Shown piece after piece: positions 7,233 through 16,541 of a stretch of 64,000 bases of DNA (position 1 is its first letter; the number at the start of each line of letters is the position of its first letter). A model generated the notes under the pieces. That model searched no databases, was not told where the DNA came from, and saw nothing but the letters and a program-made list of their open reading frames with translations. The stretch comes from Pectobacterium carotovorum (GTDB lineage: Bacteria; Pseudomonadota; Gammaproteobacteria; Enterobacterales; Enterobacteriaceae): positions 558,001 to 622,000 of the forward strand of contig NZ_FQWI01000001.1 of assembly GCF_900129615.1 (NCBI RefSeq). The letters are read 5' to 3'. The translations under genes and the position numbers were made by a program.

Positions 7233-7874
7233 CTAGGGAATCAGCTTCTTGCTAACAACATACTTCACAATTTCCACGTTGGTGCTGAACTGCATTTTCT
7301 CCATCAGACGCGCTTTATGGGTGCTGACCGTTTTGTTGCTGATGGCCAACTCATTGGCGATGGCGTTGATGCCCATCCCCTGCGCAAACATAATCATGAT
7401 TTGGTGCTCTCTGGCCGTCAGCACATCATGCTCGGCTCTGCCGCCCTCCGCGTAATTAGAAAACACCAGCTGCTCGGCAATCGTGTGGTCGATATAGCGA
7501 GCGCCCTGCGCCACGCGCCGGATCGCTGCTAGCAGCGCTTCCGGGTCTTTATCTTTGGTGATGTAACCTCTGGCACCACTCTTCAGCGCATGCTGCGCAA
7601 TTTGCGCTTCGCTGTACATGCTGAGCACCAGAATCGGCAGACGCGGATATTGCGCCACCACGCGTGAAATCAGCGCTTCACCGCTGATACCGGGCATCGA
7701 CATATCCAGCAGCAGTAAATCGGGCGTCACGCTGCGCAGCTGCGCCAGCACCTGTGCGCCATTTCCCGCTTCGGCGACAACGCTCAGCGAGTCATCCAGC
7801 GCAAAGATCTGCTTGAGCCCTTCCCGCATGATGACGTGATCGTCGGCGATCATTAAACGTATTGGTTTGCCCAT
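7233..7874 (-). CDS. hrpY: HrpY, NarL-family response regulator
   Basis: 213 aa. N-terminal receiver with the acidic pocket (MIADDH), phospho-acceptor Asp in LLLLDMSMPG, the conserved Thr/Ser region LSMYS and the Lys in ITKDKDPE. C-terminal LuxR-type helix-turn-helix (LTAREHQIMIMFAQGMGINAI, KTVSTHKARL). It is the cognate regulator of HrpX. In Erwinia and Pectobacterium phosphorylated HrpY activates hrpS. The gap to hrpX is only 36 nt and AAGGAAGAGATGAGCG precedes the ATG, so hrpX-hrpY is one operon ended by the hairpin at 7168-7199. Confidence 0.96.
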   Translation of the reverse strand: MGKPIRLMIADDHVIMREGLKQIFALDDSLSVVAEAGNGAQVLAQLRSVTPDLLLLDMSMPGISGEALISRVVAQYPRLPILVLSMYSEAQIAQHALKSGARGYITKDKDPEALLAAIRRVAQGARYIDHTIAEQLVFSNYAEGGRAEHDVLTAREHQIMIMFAQGMGINAIANELAISNKTVSTHKARLMEKMQFSTNVEIVKYVVSKKLIP

Positions 7875-7910
7875 CGCTCATCTCTTCCTTTTGTTATTCT
7901 TATCCCGCCG

Positions 7911-9380
7911 TTAGCGGGTATAGCCATTTTTAGGAAACGTTAGCTGCACCAACGTGCCTTTGCCGGGCGCGCTTTCAATAACCACTTCACCTCCCAGCAT
8001 CCGTCCACGCTCTTTCATGCTCATGAGTCCAAAGGCATTTTTATTTTTAGCGCGAGAATCAAAACCTTTGCCGTTGTCCTTGGTGCACAGCACCACGCAG
8101 TCCGGCTGATTATCCAGCGTAATGATTACCTGTGTGGCAGCGGCGTAGCGCGCCACGTTAGTCAACGACTCCTGCGCGACGCGGAAGGCCGCCGTGGTGC
8201 TTTCGTCATTAAGCGCCAGCGGTTCTCCCAACGTTCGCAGCAGACAGGTTGCGCTGTAATGCCGGTTAAATTCGTCGCACAGCCATTCCAGTGCAGGCGT
8301 CAGCCCCATATTCAGTACATTCGGCCTGAGCCGGGTCGAAACGTTGCGCACCACCTGGATCGTTTGGTCCGCCAGCTGCATCAACTTTTGCAAATGTGCC
8401 TGCATCTCTGGGTTTTCCTTGGCAAAACACATACGCATGAGCGACAGGCTCATGCGGATCGTGGTCAGGTGCTGCCCCAGCTCATCGTGAATTTCCTGAG
8501 CGATATGCTTACGCTCTTCTTCGCGTGAAATCTCACGCTGGCGCGCCAATAAACGTAGTTGCATGTGCGAATCGGCCAGTTTCTTCTCCGCATAGCGAAT
8601 CGCCGTAATGTCCCGTCCGACGGTCAGAATGGACACCAGCGCGCCGTGCTGATCGAACTCGGGCACGCAGCGAATATGGTGAATATGGTGATGCCGTTGC
8701 TCACCTTTCCCCAGTTCTTCCATGACTTCGCCTTCCGCACTGCTGCGGGTATCGACAACCAGCCGCACCAGCTGTTCCATGCGGATCGCACAGCCCACAC
8801 CGGGCATCAGTTCCGTAATCATGCGACCCCGAAGTTGCTCTATGGTGAAATCCAGATGTTTCAGACTGGCGGGGTTGGCGTACAGGCAATTCAGGTTGGC
8901 ATCGAAGCGGATAATCAAATCCGGCGTGTTCTCAACCAGCGCGCGAAATTCCTGTTCTCGCGCGTAAGCCAACTGTTCAATATGTCTACGTTCCCTGATA
9001 TCTCTGACTACACACATGTTGTAGCTACGTCCTCTGTGTTGGAAATGCGTGAGATTGACCTCGACCGGAATCGCCATGCCATTGCGGGTAAGGTGCCTGG
9101 TTTCAAACGTGGTGCCGACGCCCGATGCGTACTTCTGAAACCAGTCGGGCGAGCTATGCTCAGCGACCCAGTCGGGATCGATATCGGCAACGCTCAAATG
9201 CATGAATTCCGTAATGCTGTAGCCCAGCGTCTGGCTGGCTGCTTCATTGACGTAACAAAAACGCTGATCTTCATTGACGATATAAATCGCGTCCTTGATG
9301 CGGCCAAATGCAAAATCCACCAGTTCAAGCTCGGGGGCTTTGGCTTTCTCATCGGAACGAAAAGGTTGGGTGAACATCAT
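7911..9380 (-). CDS. hrpX: HrpX, PAS-domain sensor histidine kinase
   Basis: 489 aa from the ATG chosen because AAGGAG lies 6 nt upstream; the frame is open for 20 more codons. There are two PAS domains (about residues 25-125 and 145-260), a HisKA_3 dimerisation segment with phospho-His in EIHDELGQHLTTIRMS, and a HATPase domain with the G box DNGKGFDSRAK. No transmembrane helix is visible, so this is a soluble sensor of an internal signal. HrpX phosphorylates HrpY to start the cascade HrpY - HrpS - HrpL. No hrp box stands in front of it, consistent with a top-level regulator. Confidence 0.95.
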   Translation of the reverse strand: MMFTQPFRSDEKAKAPELELVDFAFGRIKDAIYIVNEDQRFCYVNEAASQTLGYSITEFMHLSVADIDPDWVAEHSSPDWFQKYASGVGTTFETRHLTRNGMAIPVEVNLTHFQHRGRSYNMCVVRDIRERRHIEQLAYAREQEFRALVENTPDLIIRFDANLNCLYANPASLKHLDFTIEQLRGRMITELMPGVGCAIRMEQLVRLVVDTRSSAEGEVMEELGKGEQRHHHIHHIRCVPEFDQHGALVSILTVGRDITAIRYAEKKLADSHMQLRLLARQREISREEERKHIAQEIHDELGQHLTTIRMSLSLMRMCFAKENPEMQAHLQKLMQLADQTIQVVRNVSTRLRPNVLNMGLTPALEWLCDEFNRHYSATCLLRTLGEPLALNDESTTAAFRVAQESLTNVARYAAATQVIITLDNQPDCVVLCTKDNGKGFDSRAKNKNAFGLMSMKERGRMLGGEVVIESAPGKGTLVQLTFPKNGYTR

Positions 9381-9621
9381 TGCCATCTCCTTATTTGAAT
9401 TAAGACTGTTGTGCAGCCACCCGCCGTGCAGGTAGCGCAATACGGCGTCTCAACATTCCAGAAGATGGACAGGGAACCCTGCAACGGCATCAATGCGACC
9501 TGATATCACGGCGTGCGACCACGAACTGAACGGCAACCGCCATCATTAAATAAAGCGGTTACCACCTCAGTCAGTGAAAAACGGCGGGTGCAGGCGCGTC
9601 CTTTCGTCCCGTGAAATGCCG

Positions 9622-10167
9622 TCAGGATTCTACGGCCTGACGAATCACACTTCGGGCACGAGACAGCCGCGACCGCACCGTACCGATCGGGATCTCCAAC
9701 TGCAACGCGAGATCCTGATAGCTGGCATCGGTATCCAGCAATTGCATCAGCATCTGACGGGTATCTTCAGGCAGTGAGACGATGGCATCCATCGCGCGTT
9801 TCAATGCCCGCTGGCTTTCGGTGATAGCGCCAGGATCGAGATCTATCGCGATATGTTCCAGCATCTCATCGCCCATTTCCTGAGCGCGCTGGCGTGCCTG
9901 CTTGAAATAATTGCGAACCAGGTTGAGGGCAATACCGAATACCCACGTCTCCGGCCGCGATGCTCCCGCAAATTTATCCTGATGTTTGAGCACTTCCAGA
10001 TAGGTCATTTGCTGTAAATCCTCCACGTCGTCACGGTTGCTGACGCGCTTGCGGATAAAGTTATGCAATTTCTTTCCGTGTTGACGAAACACCTGTTCCC
10101 AATCGACAGATAACGCTGGGTAAAGCGAAGGGGTCTGTTCGATGTGTTTCAGGGTAGACATTTCCAT
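9622..10167 (-). CDS. hrpL: HrpL, ECF sigma factor of the hrp regulon
   Basis: 181 aa from MEMSTLKHIE, with GGAGAG 7 nt upstream. The longer open frame would begin inside the promoter. Sigma region 2 (DDVEDLQQMTYLEVLKHQDKF, ETWVFGIALNLVRNYF) and region 4 (LPEDTRQMLMQLLDTDASYQDLALQLEIPIGTVRSRLSRAR) are both clear. HrpL directs RNA polymerase to hrp boxes; three are in this window (1064, 3869, 10403). Its own transcription comes from the -24/-12 element at 10212-10227 under HrpS. Confidence 0.97.
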   Translation of the reverse strand: MEMSTLKHIEQTPSLYPALSVDWEQVFRQHGKKLHNFIRKRVSNRDDVEDLQQMTYLEVLKHQDKFAGASRPETWVFGIALNLVRNYFKQARQRAQEMGDEMLEHIAIDLDPGAITESQRALKRAMDAIVSLPEDTRQMLMQLLDTDASYQDLALQLEIPIGTVRSRLSRARSVIRQAVES

Positions 10168-10211
10168 TTGCTGACTCTCCGTTGTTGTGCCCCATTTGGC
10201 AAAAACGGAAG

Positions 10212-10227
10212 AGCAAGCCTTGTGCCA
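10212..10227 (-). promoter_or_regulatory. hrpL: Sigma-54 (-24/-12) promoter of hrpL
   Basis: Minus strand TGGCACAAGGCTTGCT, against the consensus TGGCACG-N4-TTGCW: only the seventh base differs. The GG and GC doublets are at the correct spacing. The predicted start of transcription near 10201 gives a leader of about 34 nt before the hrpL ATG. Confidence 0.93.
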
Positions 10228-10402
10228 GCCCGGAATAATTTTTATCACACTGATTTTTAATCAGTTATTTTTCACTTTGCTTTTTATCACGCCACTTGTT
10301 GCCAACGTCAGCGGCGTGAAATTGCAAGTTCTTGCAATCAGTAAAACGACATTTAATTCAATCCGCCATCAAATTCGGCCTGCTCCGATGACTTCACGTC
10401 GG

Positions 10403-10430
10403 GGAACCCATCCTTTTCTACGTCCACACA
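10403..10430 (+). promoter_or_regulatory. hrpJ: hrp box upstream of hrpJ (HrpL promoter)
   Basis: GGAACC, 15-nt spacer, CCACACA: a perfect match to the HrpL consensus. It lies 65 nt before the hrpJ ATG and is the only recognisable promoter for the eleven-gene hrpJ-hrcU unit. Confidence 0.94.
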
Positions 10431-10495
10431 GCAATACATTCATACCGCTGCACGTTCACACCACGACACGTAGCCGATTTATTCAGGATGACATC

Positions 10496-11704
10496 ATGAT
10501 CAAAATGCCGACTGTCCTTCCCTCCAGCAGCGCCCTGCCGCGCCCAGTCGTCGTGGATGACGATCCCGTGCCACAGGCCGCGGTGCAGCAGACAAGTTCT
10601 CACCATGCTTCCCCCGGTTCGCCGTTATCCACCTCGATGGAGGAAGTGGCGATGGCATTTGGCGAGCAAGCTGAGCGAAGAAGCAAATCGCTGAATCGGC
10701 GCCACATCGCCCAGCAGCCGGACGCACGCGCGACCGCCAATGTCGAGCGGATTGAGAAACTGACCGAACTGTTCAGGATGCTGGAAAATCCGTCGCAAAG
10801 TACGCTCGATCAGCAGCTGAGCCGCCTGCGCGATCTGCTGATGCAGCAAGGTTCGCCGTCGCTTGAAGCGGTGCTGGAAGCCGCAGGTAACGATCCGGCG
10901 CGTGGGGATATCCTGCTACGCCACATCCAGCAGCAGTCTCCCCAACAGCCCGAGCTGACGGCGGCGGCAGAAAGTGCGCTACAAAAGTTGCATCAGGAGA
11001 AAGGGCCGGAAGTCCGAGCCGGTTTGAATACGGCAACAGCGATTGCGCTGTTCAGCACCCAGCCGGAACAAAAACAGGCGATGCGTGAGCTGTACTACCA
11101 AAAAATCGTGCATCAGCAGTCGGCCAGCGCGCTGCTGGATTCCCTGCTGGAACGCTTTGACGCCGCGACCTTTTCCATTGGGCTGCGCACGTTGCAGCGG
11201 GCGCTGGCGGCGGATATTGCCTCGCTGACGCCGTCGATTTCGAAAGCCGTACTCAACAAAATGCTGAGCAACCTCAACGACTCCCGCCACCTGAGCCATA
11301 CGCTGTCATCCAGCCAGACGCTGCTCACTCGGCTAGCGAACAAAGTGCCCGCCTTTACGCTCGGTGCCGTGGAGCTAACCCGCCGCCTGATTGGCCTGAG
11401 CGCCAACGGTGCCTATGCCCGCGACCTGCATAATCTCGGGCGGGAAGTGGCCGGTACGCAGGTGCAACATCAGGCGATGTTTTTCAGCGCCCTGCTGCCG
11501 CTCGTCAGCGACCTGCCGCATCCGCTGTGGCGAGACAGTAAAAACCGACAAACGGCGATCCAACTGATACGCGGCATGATTGGCGATATCGCTCAATATG
11601 AAAAACAGCAGGCCAAAAGCACTCAGCATGATGAACTGACGCAGCGTGATACCGCATCGCGGCAAAAACAGGATGCGCGCGACTCGGATAAGGAGCAGCC
11701 ATGA
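10496..11704 (+). CDS. hrpJ: HrpJ, type III secretion gatekeeper (SepL/YopN family)
   Basis: Start at the ATG encoding MIKMPTVLPS (402 aa), chosen because it follows the hrp box and an AGGA site; the frame remains open back into the hrpL promoter. The HrpJ domain covers about residues 45-210 (FGEQAERRSKSLNRR, KLTELFRMLENPSQSTLDQQL). The C-terminal part is a TyeA/SepL-like helical region. Gatekeepers sit at the export apparatus and hold back effectors until translocators/harpins are out. The TGA overlaps the hrcV ATG. Confidence 0.95.
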   Translation: MIKMPTVLPSSSALPRPVVVDDDPVPQAAVQQTSSHHASPGSPLSTSMEEVAMAFGEQAERRSKSLNRRHIAQQPDARATANVERIEKLTELFRMLENPSQSTLDQQLSRLRDLLMQQGSPSLEAVLEAAGNDPARGDILLRHIQQQSPQQPELTAAAESALQKLHQEKGPEVRAGLNTATAIALFSTQPEQKQAMRELYYQKIVHQQSASALLDSLLERFDAATFSIGLRTLQRALAADIASLTPSISKAVLNKMLSNLNDSRHLSHTLSSSQTLLTRLANKVPAFTLGAVELTRRLIGLSANGAYARDLHNLGREVAGTQVQHQAMFFSALLPLVSDLPHPLWRDSKNRQTAIQLIRGMIGDIAQYEKQQAKSTQHDELTQRDTASRQKQDARDSDKEQP

Positions 11705-13803
11705 ATCTGTTGATTATCTGGCTGAACCGCATTGCGCTGAGCGCGATGCAGCGCTCGGAGGTCGTTGGCGCGGTCATCGTGATGTCCATCGTCTTCATGA
11801 TGATCATCCCGCTGCCAACCGGACTGATCGATGTGCTGATCGCGCTCAATATCTGCGTCTCTTCCCTGTTGATCGTGCTGGCAATGTATCTGCCCAAGCC
11901 GCTGGCTTTCTCGACGTTTCCGGCCGTGCTGCTGCTGACCACTATGTTCCGGCTGGCGATCTCCATTTCCACCACGCGCCAGATTCTGCTCCAGCAGGAC
12001 GGTGGCCATATCGTCGAAGCCTTCGGTAACTACGTGGTGGGCGGCAATCTGGCGGTCGGTCTGGTTATTTTCCTGATTCTGACGGTGGTGAACTTTCTGG
12101 TGATCACCAAAGGCTCCGAGCGCGTGGCCGAGGTGGCGGCGCGCTTCACGCTGGATGCGATGCCCGGTAAACAGATGTCCATCGACAGCGATTTGCGTGC
12201 CGGATTAATCGAAGCCCATCAGGCACGGCAGCGGCGGGAAAATCTGGCGAAAGAAAGCCAGCTATTCGGGGCGATGGACGGCGCGATGAAGTTCGTTAAA
12301 GGCGATGCCATTGCATCGCTGGTGATCGTGTTCATCAACATGATCGGCGGCTTCGCCATCGGCGTGTTGCAGCACAACATGGCCGCGTCCGATGCGATGC
12401 ACGTCTACTCGGTCTTGACCATCGGCGACGGTCTGATCGCCCAGATTCCGGCCCTGCTGATCTCGCTGACCGCCGGGATGATCATCACCCGCGTCTCAGC
12501 CGACGGGCAAAAAGTGGATGCCAATATTGGCCGCGAAATTGCCGAACAGCTCACCAGCCAGCCCAAAGCGTGGATCATCTCCTCCATCGGCATGTTTGGC
12601 TTTGCGCTGCTGCCGGGAATGCCGACGCTGGTGTTTGTCACCATCAGTCTGGCCTCGCTCGGCAGCGGTCTGTTTCAGCTCTGGCGCATCAAACAACAGG
12701 GCCAGCTCGATGCCAACCAGTTGGAAGCGGACAATATGCCCGCTGAACAGAACGGCTATCAGGATCTGCGGCGCTTCAACCCCACGCGCGCCTATTTGCT
12801 GCTGTTTCATCCGGTCTGGCAAGGGCAGCCAACGGCGACGGCGCTGGTGCAGAATATCCGCCGCCTGCGTAACAAGCTGGTCTATCGTTTTGGCTTTACG
12901 CTGCCGTCCTTTGATATCGAATTCAGCGATCGGCTAGCGGAAGATGAATTTCAGTTTTGCGTCTACGAGATTCCCTACGTTAAAGCCACGTTTGTCACCG
13001 ACCGGCTAGCCGTTGCCAGCGGTGCCGTCGAACCGACTGATGCCGCCCTCGCCACACCCGGCCCCACGCTACGGGATGAAAGTCAGTGGCTCTGGCTACC
13101 GCTGGCACATATCGCACAGCAGCCCGACGACGTGCCGCGCTGGACGGCGGATGAGCTGATTCTGGCGCGCATGGAACAGGCCATTCACCGCACCGGTTCA
13201 CAGTTTATTGGTTTGCAGGAAACCAAATCCATTCTGGCCTGGCTGGAGAGCGAACAGCCGGAATTGGCACAAGAGCTTCAGCGCATCATGCCACTCTCGC
13301 GTTTTGCCAGCGTGCTGCAACGGCTGGCTTCCGAACGTGTACCCCTGCGGTCTGTGCGCCCCATCGCCGAGGCGCTGATTGAAGTCGGTCAGCACGAACG
13401 GGACACGCTGGCGCTGACCGACTACGTGCGTCTGGCGCTCAAATCACAAATTTGCCACCAGTACAGCGACGAAAATAACCTTGCCGTCTGGCTGCTGACG
13501 CCGGAAAGCGAAGAGCTGCTGCGCGATGCGCTGCGCCAGACGCAGAACGAAACCTTCTTCGCCCTGACGCAGGACTACGCCTCCACGCTGCTCGGTCAGT
13601 TGCGGCGGGCGTTTCCGCCGTTTTCGTCGCATCGCAGTCTGGTGCTGGTGGCGCAGGATTTACGCAGCCCGCTACGCACGCTGTTGCAGGACGAATTTCA
13701 CCACGTTCCGGTGCTGTCCTTCACCGAACTGGAATCCACCCTGTCGATCAACGTCATTGGACGTCTCGATCTGTACGACTCCCCCGATCCCTTTAGCGCA
13801 TAG
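11701..13803 (+). CDS. hrcV: HrcV, export-gate protein of the type III secretion apparatus
   Basis: 700 aa, full length for the LcrV-like export gate family (FlhA/YscV). The N-terminal half has about eight membrane helices and the conserved cytoplasmic loop (FTLDAMPGKQMSIDSDLRAGLI, EAHQARQRRENLAKESQLFGAMDGAMKFVKGDA). The C-terminal half is the soluble ring-forming domain that docks substrates and chaperones. HrcV is essential for export at the inner membrane. It overlaps hrpJ by 4 nt, and hrpQ follows 8 nt later. Confidence 0.98.
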   Translation: MNLLIIWLNRIALSAMQRSEVVGAVIVMSIVFMMIIPLPTGLIDVLIALNICVSSLLIVLAMYLPKPLAFSTFPAVLLLTTMFRLAISISTTRQILLQQDGGHIVEAFGNYVVGGNLAVGLVIFLILTVVNFLVITKGSERVAEVAARFTLDAMPGKQMSIDSDLRAGLIEAHQARQRRENLAKESQLFGAMDGAMKFVKGDAIASLVIVFINMIGGFAIGVLQHNMAASDAMHVYSVLTIGDGLIAQIPALLISLTAGMIITRVSADGQKVDANIGREIAEQLTSQPKAWIISSIGMFGFALLPGMPTLVFVTISLASLGSGLFQLWRIKQQGQLDANQLEADNMPAEQNGYQDLRRFNPTRAYLLLFHPVWQGQPTATALVQNIRRLRNKLVYRFGFTLPSFDIEFSDRLAEDEFQFCVYEIPYVKATFVTDRLAVASGAVEPTDAALATPGPTLRDESQWLWLPLAHIAQQPDDVPRWTADELILARMEQAIHRTGSQFIGLQETKSILAWLESEQPELAQELQRIMPLSRFASVLQRLASERVPLRSVRPIAEALIEVGQHERDTLALTDYVRLALKSQICHQYSDENNLAVWLLTPESEELLRDALRQTQNETFFALTQDYASTLLGQLRRAFPPFSSHRSLVLVAQDLRSPLRTLLQDEFHHVPVLSFTELESTLSINVIGRLDLYDSPDPFSA

Positions 13804-13811
13804 GAAACATC

Positions 13812-14747
13812 ATGTTTGAATTACGCGTGCTGACTGGTTTACATCGCGGTGCGGCGCTGCCGCTCTGCGGAAACGCCTGGCGCATCGGTGCAGCCGATGA
13901 CGCCGATCTCGTGCTTTACGATCCCGGCATTGCGCCGTATCACAGCCAGTTGGAGAAGACCGCTGACGGCTGGGCGCTCAGCGCACAGGATGGCGCGTTG
14001 TGTAATGCGGAAGGCCATACCGTCGAGCAGATTGATGCTCTGCCACCCGGCACACCGTTTGCGCTGGGGCAGATTTGGCTCTGCATTGTCGCGGCCGATA
14101 CCCCCTGGCCTGACGATAACGAAGCCTCTCCGACGGCGGAAGCGAACGTTCCCCCAGCGGATATGCCTATTGACGACACACCGGTTCATACCGCTGCGCC
14201 GCTTCCTACGCCAGCACCCACGACACGCCTGCCGCTGTGGGCTAAAGCCAGCTATCTGCTGCTTGGCGCGTTGCTGCTGGTGATGGTCGGCAGTTGGCAG
14301 CTACAGGAGAGCGTCGCGATGCCCGCCGCTCCGTCGCCACAGGATACCCGTAAGCCGCTCGGCACATTGACACAGTTGGAAAGCACGCTGCGCATTATGT
14401 TGCAGGAGCGGGAACTGAGCACGGCCGTGAAAGTAGCGGCGTATCAAGATCGCCTCACGCTCACCGGGCAAGTCACGCCGGACGATCAAAAAAAGCTGGA
14501 ACGGATGCTCGCTCAACTCCACCAACGTTATAGAACCGCGCTGTCCGTGGATAACCGCACGCAGCTGAAAACGGAGCAACTGCCGTTTCAGATCGTTCAG
14601 GTGACCAGCGGGTCGCGCGCCAACGTCGTCACGGCGGACGGTCAGCGCTTTTTCATCGGCGATGAGATCGACAACCTGCGTCTGGTGAGAATTGATGAGC
14701 ACCAGATTGAATTCAGCGGCAGACAACAGATAACGGTGAACTGGTAA
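13812..14747 (+). CDS. hrpQ: HrpQ, inner-membrane ring protein (YscD/HrpQ family) with FHA domain
   Basis: 311 aa. An N-terminal cytoplasmic FHA-like domain (about 1-95, LTGLHRGAALPL, WRIGAADDADLVL) is followed by a Pro/Ala/Thr-rich linker (about 100-140) and one membrane helix (about 142-162, SYLLLGALLLVMVG). A periplasmic part with ring-building folds completes it (residues 180-311). This is the architecture of YscD-type MS-ring partners of HrcJ. The stop codon shares one base with the hrcN start. Confidence 0.93.
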   Translation: MFELRVLTGLHRGAALPLCGNAWRIGAADDADLVLYDPGIAPYHSQLEKTADGWALSAQDGALCNAEGHTVEQIDALPPGTPFALGQIWLCIVAADTPWPDDNEASPTAEANVPPADMPIDDTPVHTAAPLPTPAPTTRLPLWAKASYLLLGALLLVMVGSWQLQESVAMPAAPSPQDTRKPLGTLTQLESTLRIMLQERELSTAVKVAAYQDRLTLTGQVTPDDQKKLERMLAQLHQRYRTALSVDNRTQLKTEQLPFQIVQVTSGSRANVVTADGQRFFIGDEIDNLRLVRIDEHQIEFSGRQQITVNW

Positions 14748-16114
14748 TGCAGACGCAACCTTCTTCTTTTCCGCTGCTCGACCAGTGGGTCGCACAGCAG
14801 CGCCAGCATCTGGCGAACTACGCGCCCGTGGAGAAAAAAGGCCGCGTCATGGCCGTCAGCGGTATTTTGCTGGAGTGCAGCCTGCCGCAGGCGCGTATTG
14901 GCGACCTGTGCTGGGTAGCCCGTCAGGACGACAGCCAGATGATGGCCGAAGTCGTAGGGTTCAGCCCGGACAACACCTTTCTCTCTGCGCTCGGGGCGCT
15001 GGACGGCATCGCTCAGGGTGCCGCCGTGACACCGCTGTATCAGCCGCACTGCATTCAGGTGTCGGATCGTTTGCTGGGCAGCGTGCTGGACGGGTTTGGG
15101 CGGGCACTGGAAGACGGCGGCGAGAGCGCATTTGTCGAGCCGGGCCATGCCACGGGACGCACGCAGCCAGTGCTGGGCGATGCCCCGCCGCCGACCTCCC
15201 GACCGCGCATCAGCCAGCCGCTCCCCACCGGATTACGCGCCGTCGATGGCCTGCTGACCATCGGTCAAGGGCAGCGCGTCGGCATTTTCGCTGGTGCAGG
15301 CTGCGGTAAAACCACGCTGCTGGCCGAACTGGCGCGTAATACGCCGTGCGACGCCATCGTTTTCGGGCTGATTGGCGAACGTGGTCGCGAATTGCGTGAA
15401 TTTCTCGATCACGAACTGGACAACGAACTGCGCAGCCGCACCGTGCTGGTGTGTTCCACCTCCGACCGCAGCAGCATGGAACGCGCCCGCGCGGCGTTCA
15501 CCGCCACCGCCATCGCCGAGGCTTACCGTGCCGAAGGCCGTCAGGTGCTGCTGATTATTGATTCCCTGACGCGTTTCGCCCGCGCCCAGCGTGAAATCGG
15601 TCTGGCACTCGGGGAACCGCAGGGGCGCGGCGGGCTGCCGCCGTCGGTTTATACGCTACTGCCGCGTCTGGTCGAACGCGCCGGACAAACGGAAGACGGT
15701 GCCATCACCGCGCTCTATTCCGTGCTGATCGAACAGGATTCCATGAACGATCCGGTCGCCGACGAAGTGCGTTCGCTGATCGACGGGCACATCGTGCTCG
15801 CCCGACGGCTGGCGGAACAGGGGCACTATCCGGCTATCGACGTGCTGGCGAGCCTGAGCCGTACCATGAGTAACGTCGTGGATACCGATCACACTCGCAA
15901 CGCGGGCGGCGTACGGCGTCTGATGGCAGCTTACAAGCAGGTCGAGATGCTGATCCGCCTCGGCGAATACCAACCCGGCCATGACGTGTTGACCGATTCC
16001 GCCGTCAACGCTCAGGCAGAAATCACGCAGTTTCTGCGTCAGTCGATGCGTGAACCGATGCCGTATGGCGTGATTCAACAACAGCTCGCCGGAGTCAGCC
16101 GCTATGCCCCATAA
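14747..16114 (+). CDS. hrcN: HrcN, type III secretion ATPase
   Basis: 455 aa, FliI/YscN family. Walker A GAGCGKTTL lies near residue 183, Walker B is LLIIDSLTRFAR, and the family signature is GEPQGRGGLPPSVYTLLPRLVERAG. The hexameric ATPase unfolds substrates and strips chaperones at the base of the injectisome. It is stalked by HrpO and tethered by HrpE. It overlaps hrpQ by one base and hrpO by 11 nt. Confidence 0.98.
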   Translation: MQTQPSSFPLLDQWVAQQRQHLANYAPVEKKGRVMAVSGILLECSLPQARIGDLCWVARQDDSQMMAEVVGFSPDNTFLSALGALDGIAQGAAVTPLYQPHCIQVSDRLLGSVLDGFGRALEDGGESAFVEPGHATGRTQPVLGDAPPPTSRPRISQPLPTGLRAVDGLLTIGQGQRVGIFAGAGCGKTTLLAELARNTPCDAIVFGLIGERGRELREFLDHELDNELRSRTVLVCSTSDRSSMERARAAFTATAIAEAYRAEGRQVLLIIDSLTRFARAQREIGLALGEPQGRGGLPPSVYTLLPRLVERAGQTEDGAITALYSVLIEQDSMNDPVADEVRSLIDGHIVLARRLAEQGHYPAIDVLASLSRTMSNVVDTDHTRNAGGVRRLMAAYKQVEMLIRLGEYQPGHDVLTDSAVNAQAEITQFLRQSMREPMPYGVIQQQLAGVSRYAP

Positions 16115-16541
16115 CACCGAACGCGATGCGGAGTTACAGACCGTGTTGAACCTGCTGATGCCGATACGCCGCCAGCGCTTAAGCCGCAGCGAGCGTCAGC
16201 AGCGGCAGGAAGAACAGCAGTTGATCCGAATTGCGGAGCAGCAGCGTCATCATCAACAGCAGGTCGAGGCGCTGCGACAAGCCAGCCAGACGCAGCGTGA
16301 CCAGTTTGTCCGAGAAACCCAGGGGCAATGCCAAACGCTGGAAAACCTGAAAACGCGCCTTGCCGCCGAACAGCGCTTACTCGGTGAGATAGCGACAGAA
16401 ACGCAGCAGGTGCAGGCCACACAGCAGCAACACCACGACCAGCAGCGTCAGGTTGATCACGCCCGAGACGCTACTCGCCAATGCCAGAAGGCGGTGGAGA
16501 AGCTGGAATATCTGCTTACGTTACCTCAGGAGCACGTATGA
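16104..16541 (+). CDS. hrpO: HrpO, type III secretion ATPase stalk (YscO/FliJ-like)
   Basis: 145 aa and almost entirely charged coiled coil rich in Gln, Glu and Arg (RRQRLSRSERQQRQEEQQLI, then long heptads). This fits the YscO/FliJ stalk that sits in the centre of the ATPase ring and contacts HrcV. Sequence similarity within this family is low, and the name follows the position between hrcN and hrpP. It overlaps both neighbours. Confidence 0.92.
   Translation: MPHNTERDAELQTVLNLLMPIRRQRLSRSERQQRQEEQQLIRIAEQQRHHQQQVEALRQASQTQRDQFVRETQGQCQTLENLKTRLAAEQRLLGEIATETQQVQATQQQHHDQQRQVDHARDATRQCQKAVEKLEYLLTLPQEHV

Larger units (their letters stand above)
10168..10495. other. Divergent hrpL / hrpJ regulatory region
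   Basis: It contains the hrpL sigma-54 promoter and the hrpJ hrp box. Between them lie about 170 nt including AT-rich sequence (10235-10300), where HrpS and IHF would be expected to bind. The open frame running through here into hrpJ is not coding. Confidence 0.7.

Noticed and set aside
8559-9398. 279-codon plus-strand open frame opposite hrpX
   Set aside because: Full overlap with HrpX, whose PAS and kinase motifs are unambiguous; composition is that of an antisense frame.
10187-10495. N-terminal extension of HrpJ by 103 codons
   Set aside because: It would cover the hrpL sigma-54 promoter and the hrpJ hrp box; the ATG at 10496 follows the hrp box and has its own ribosome-binding site.
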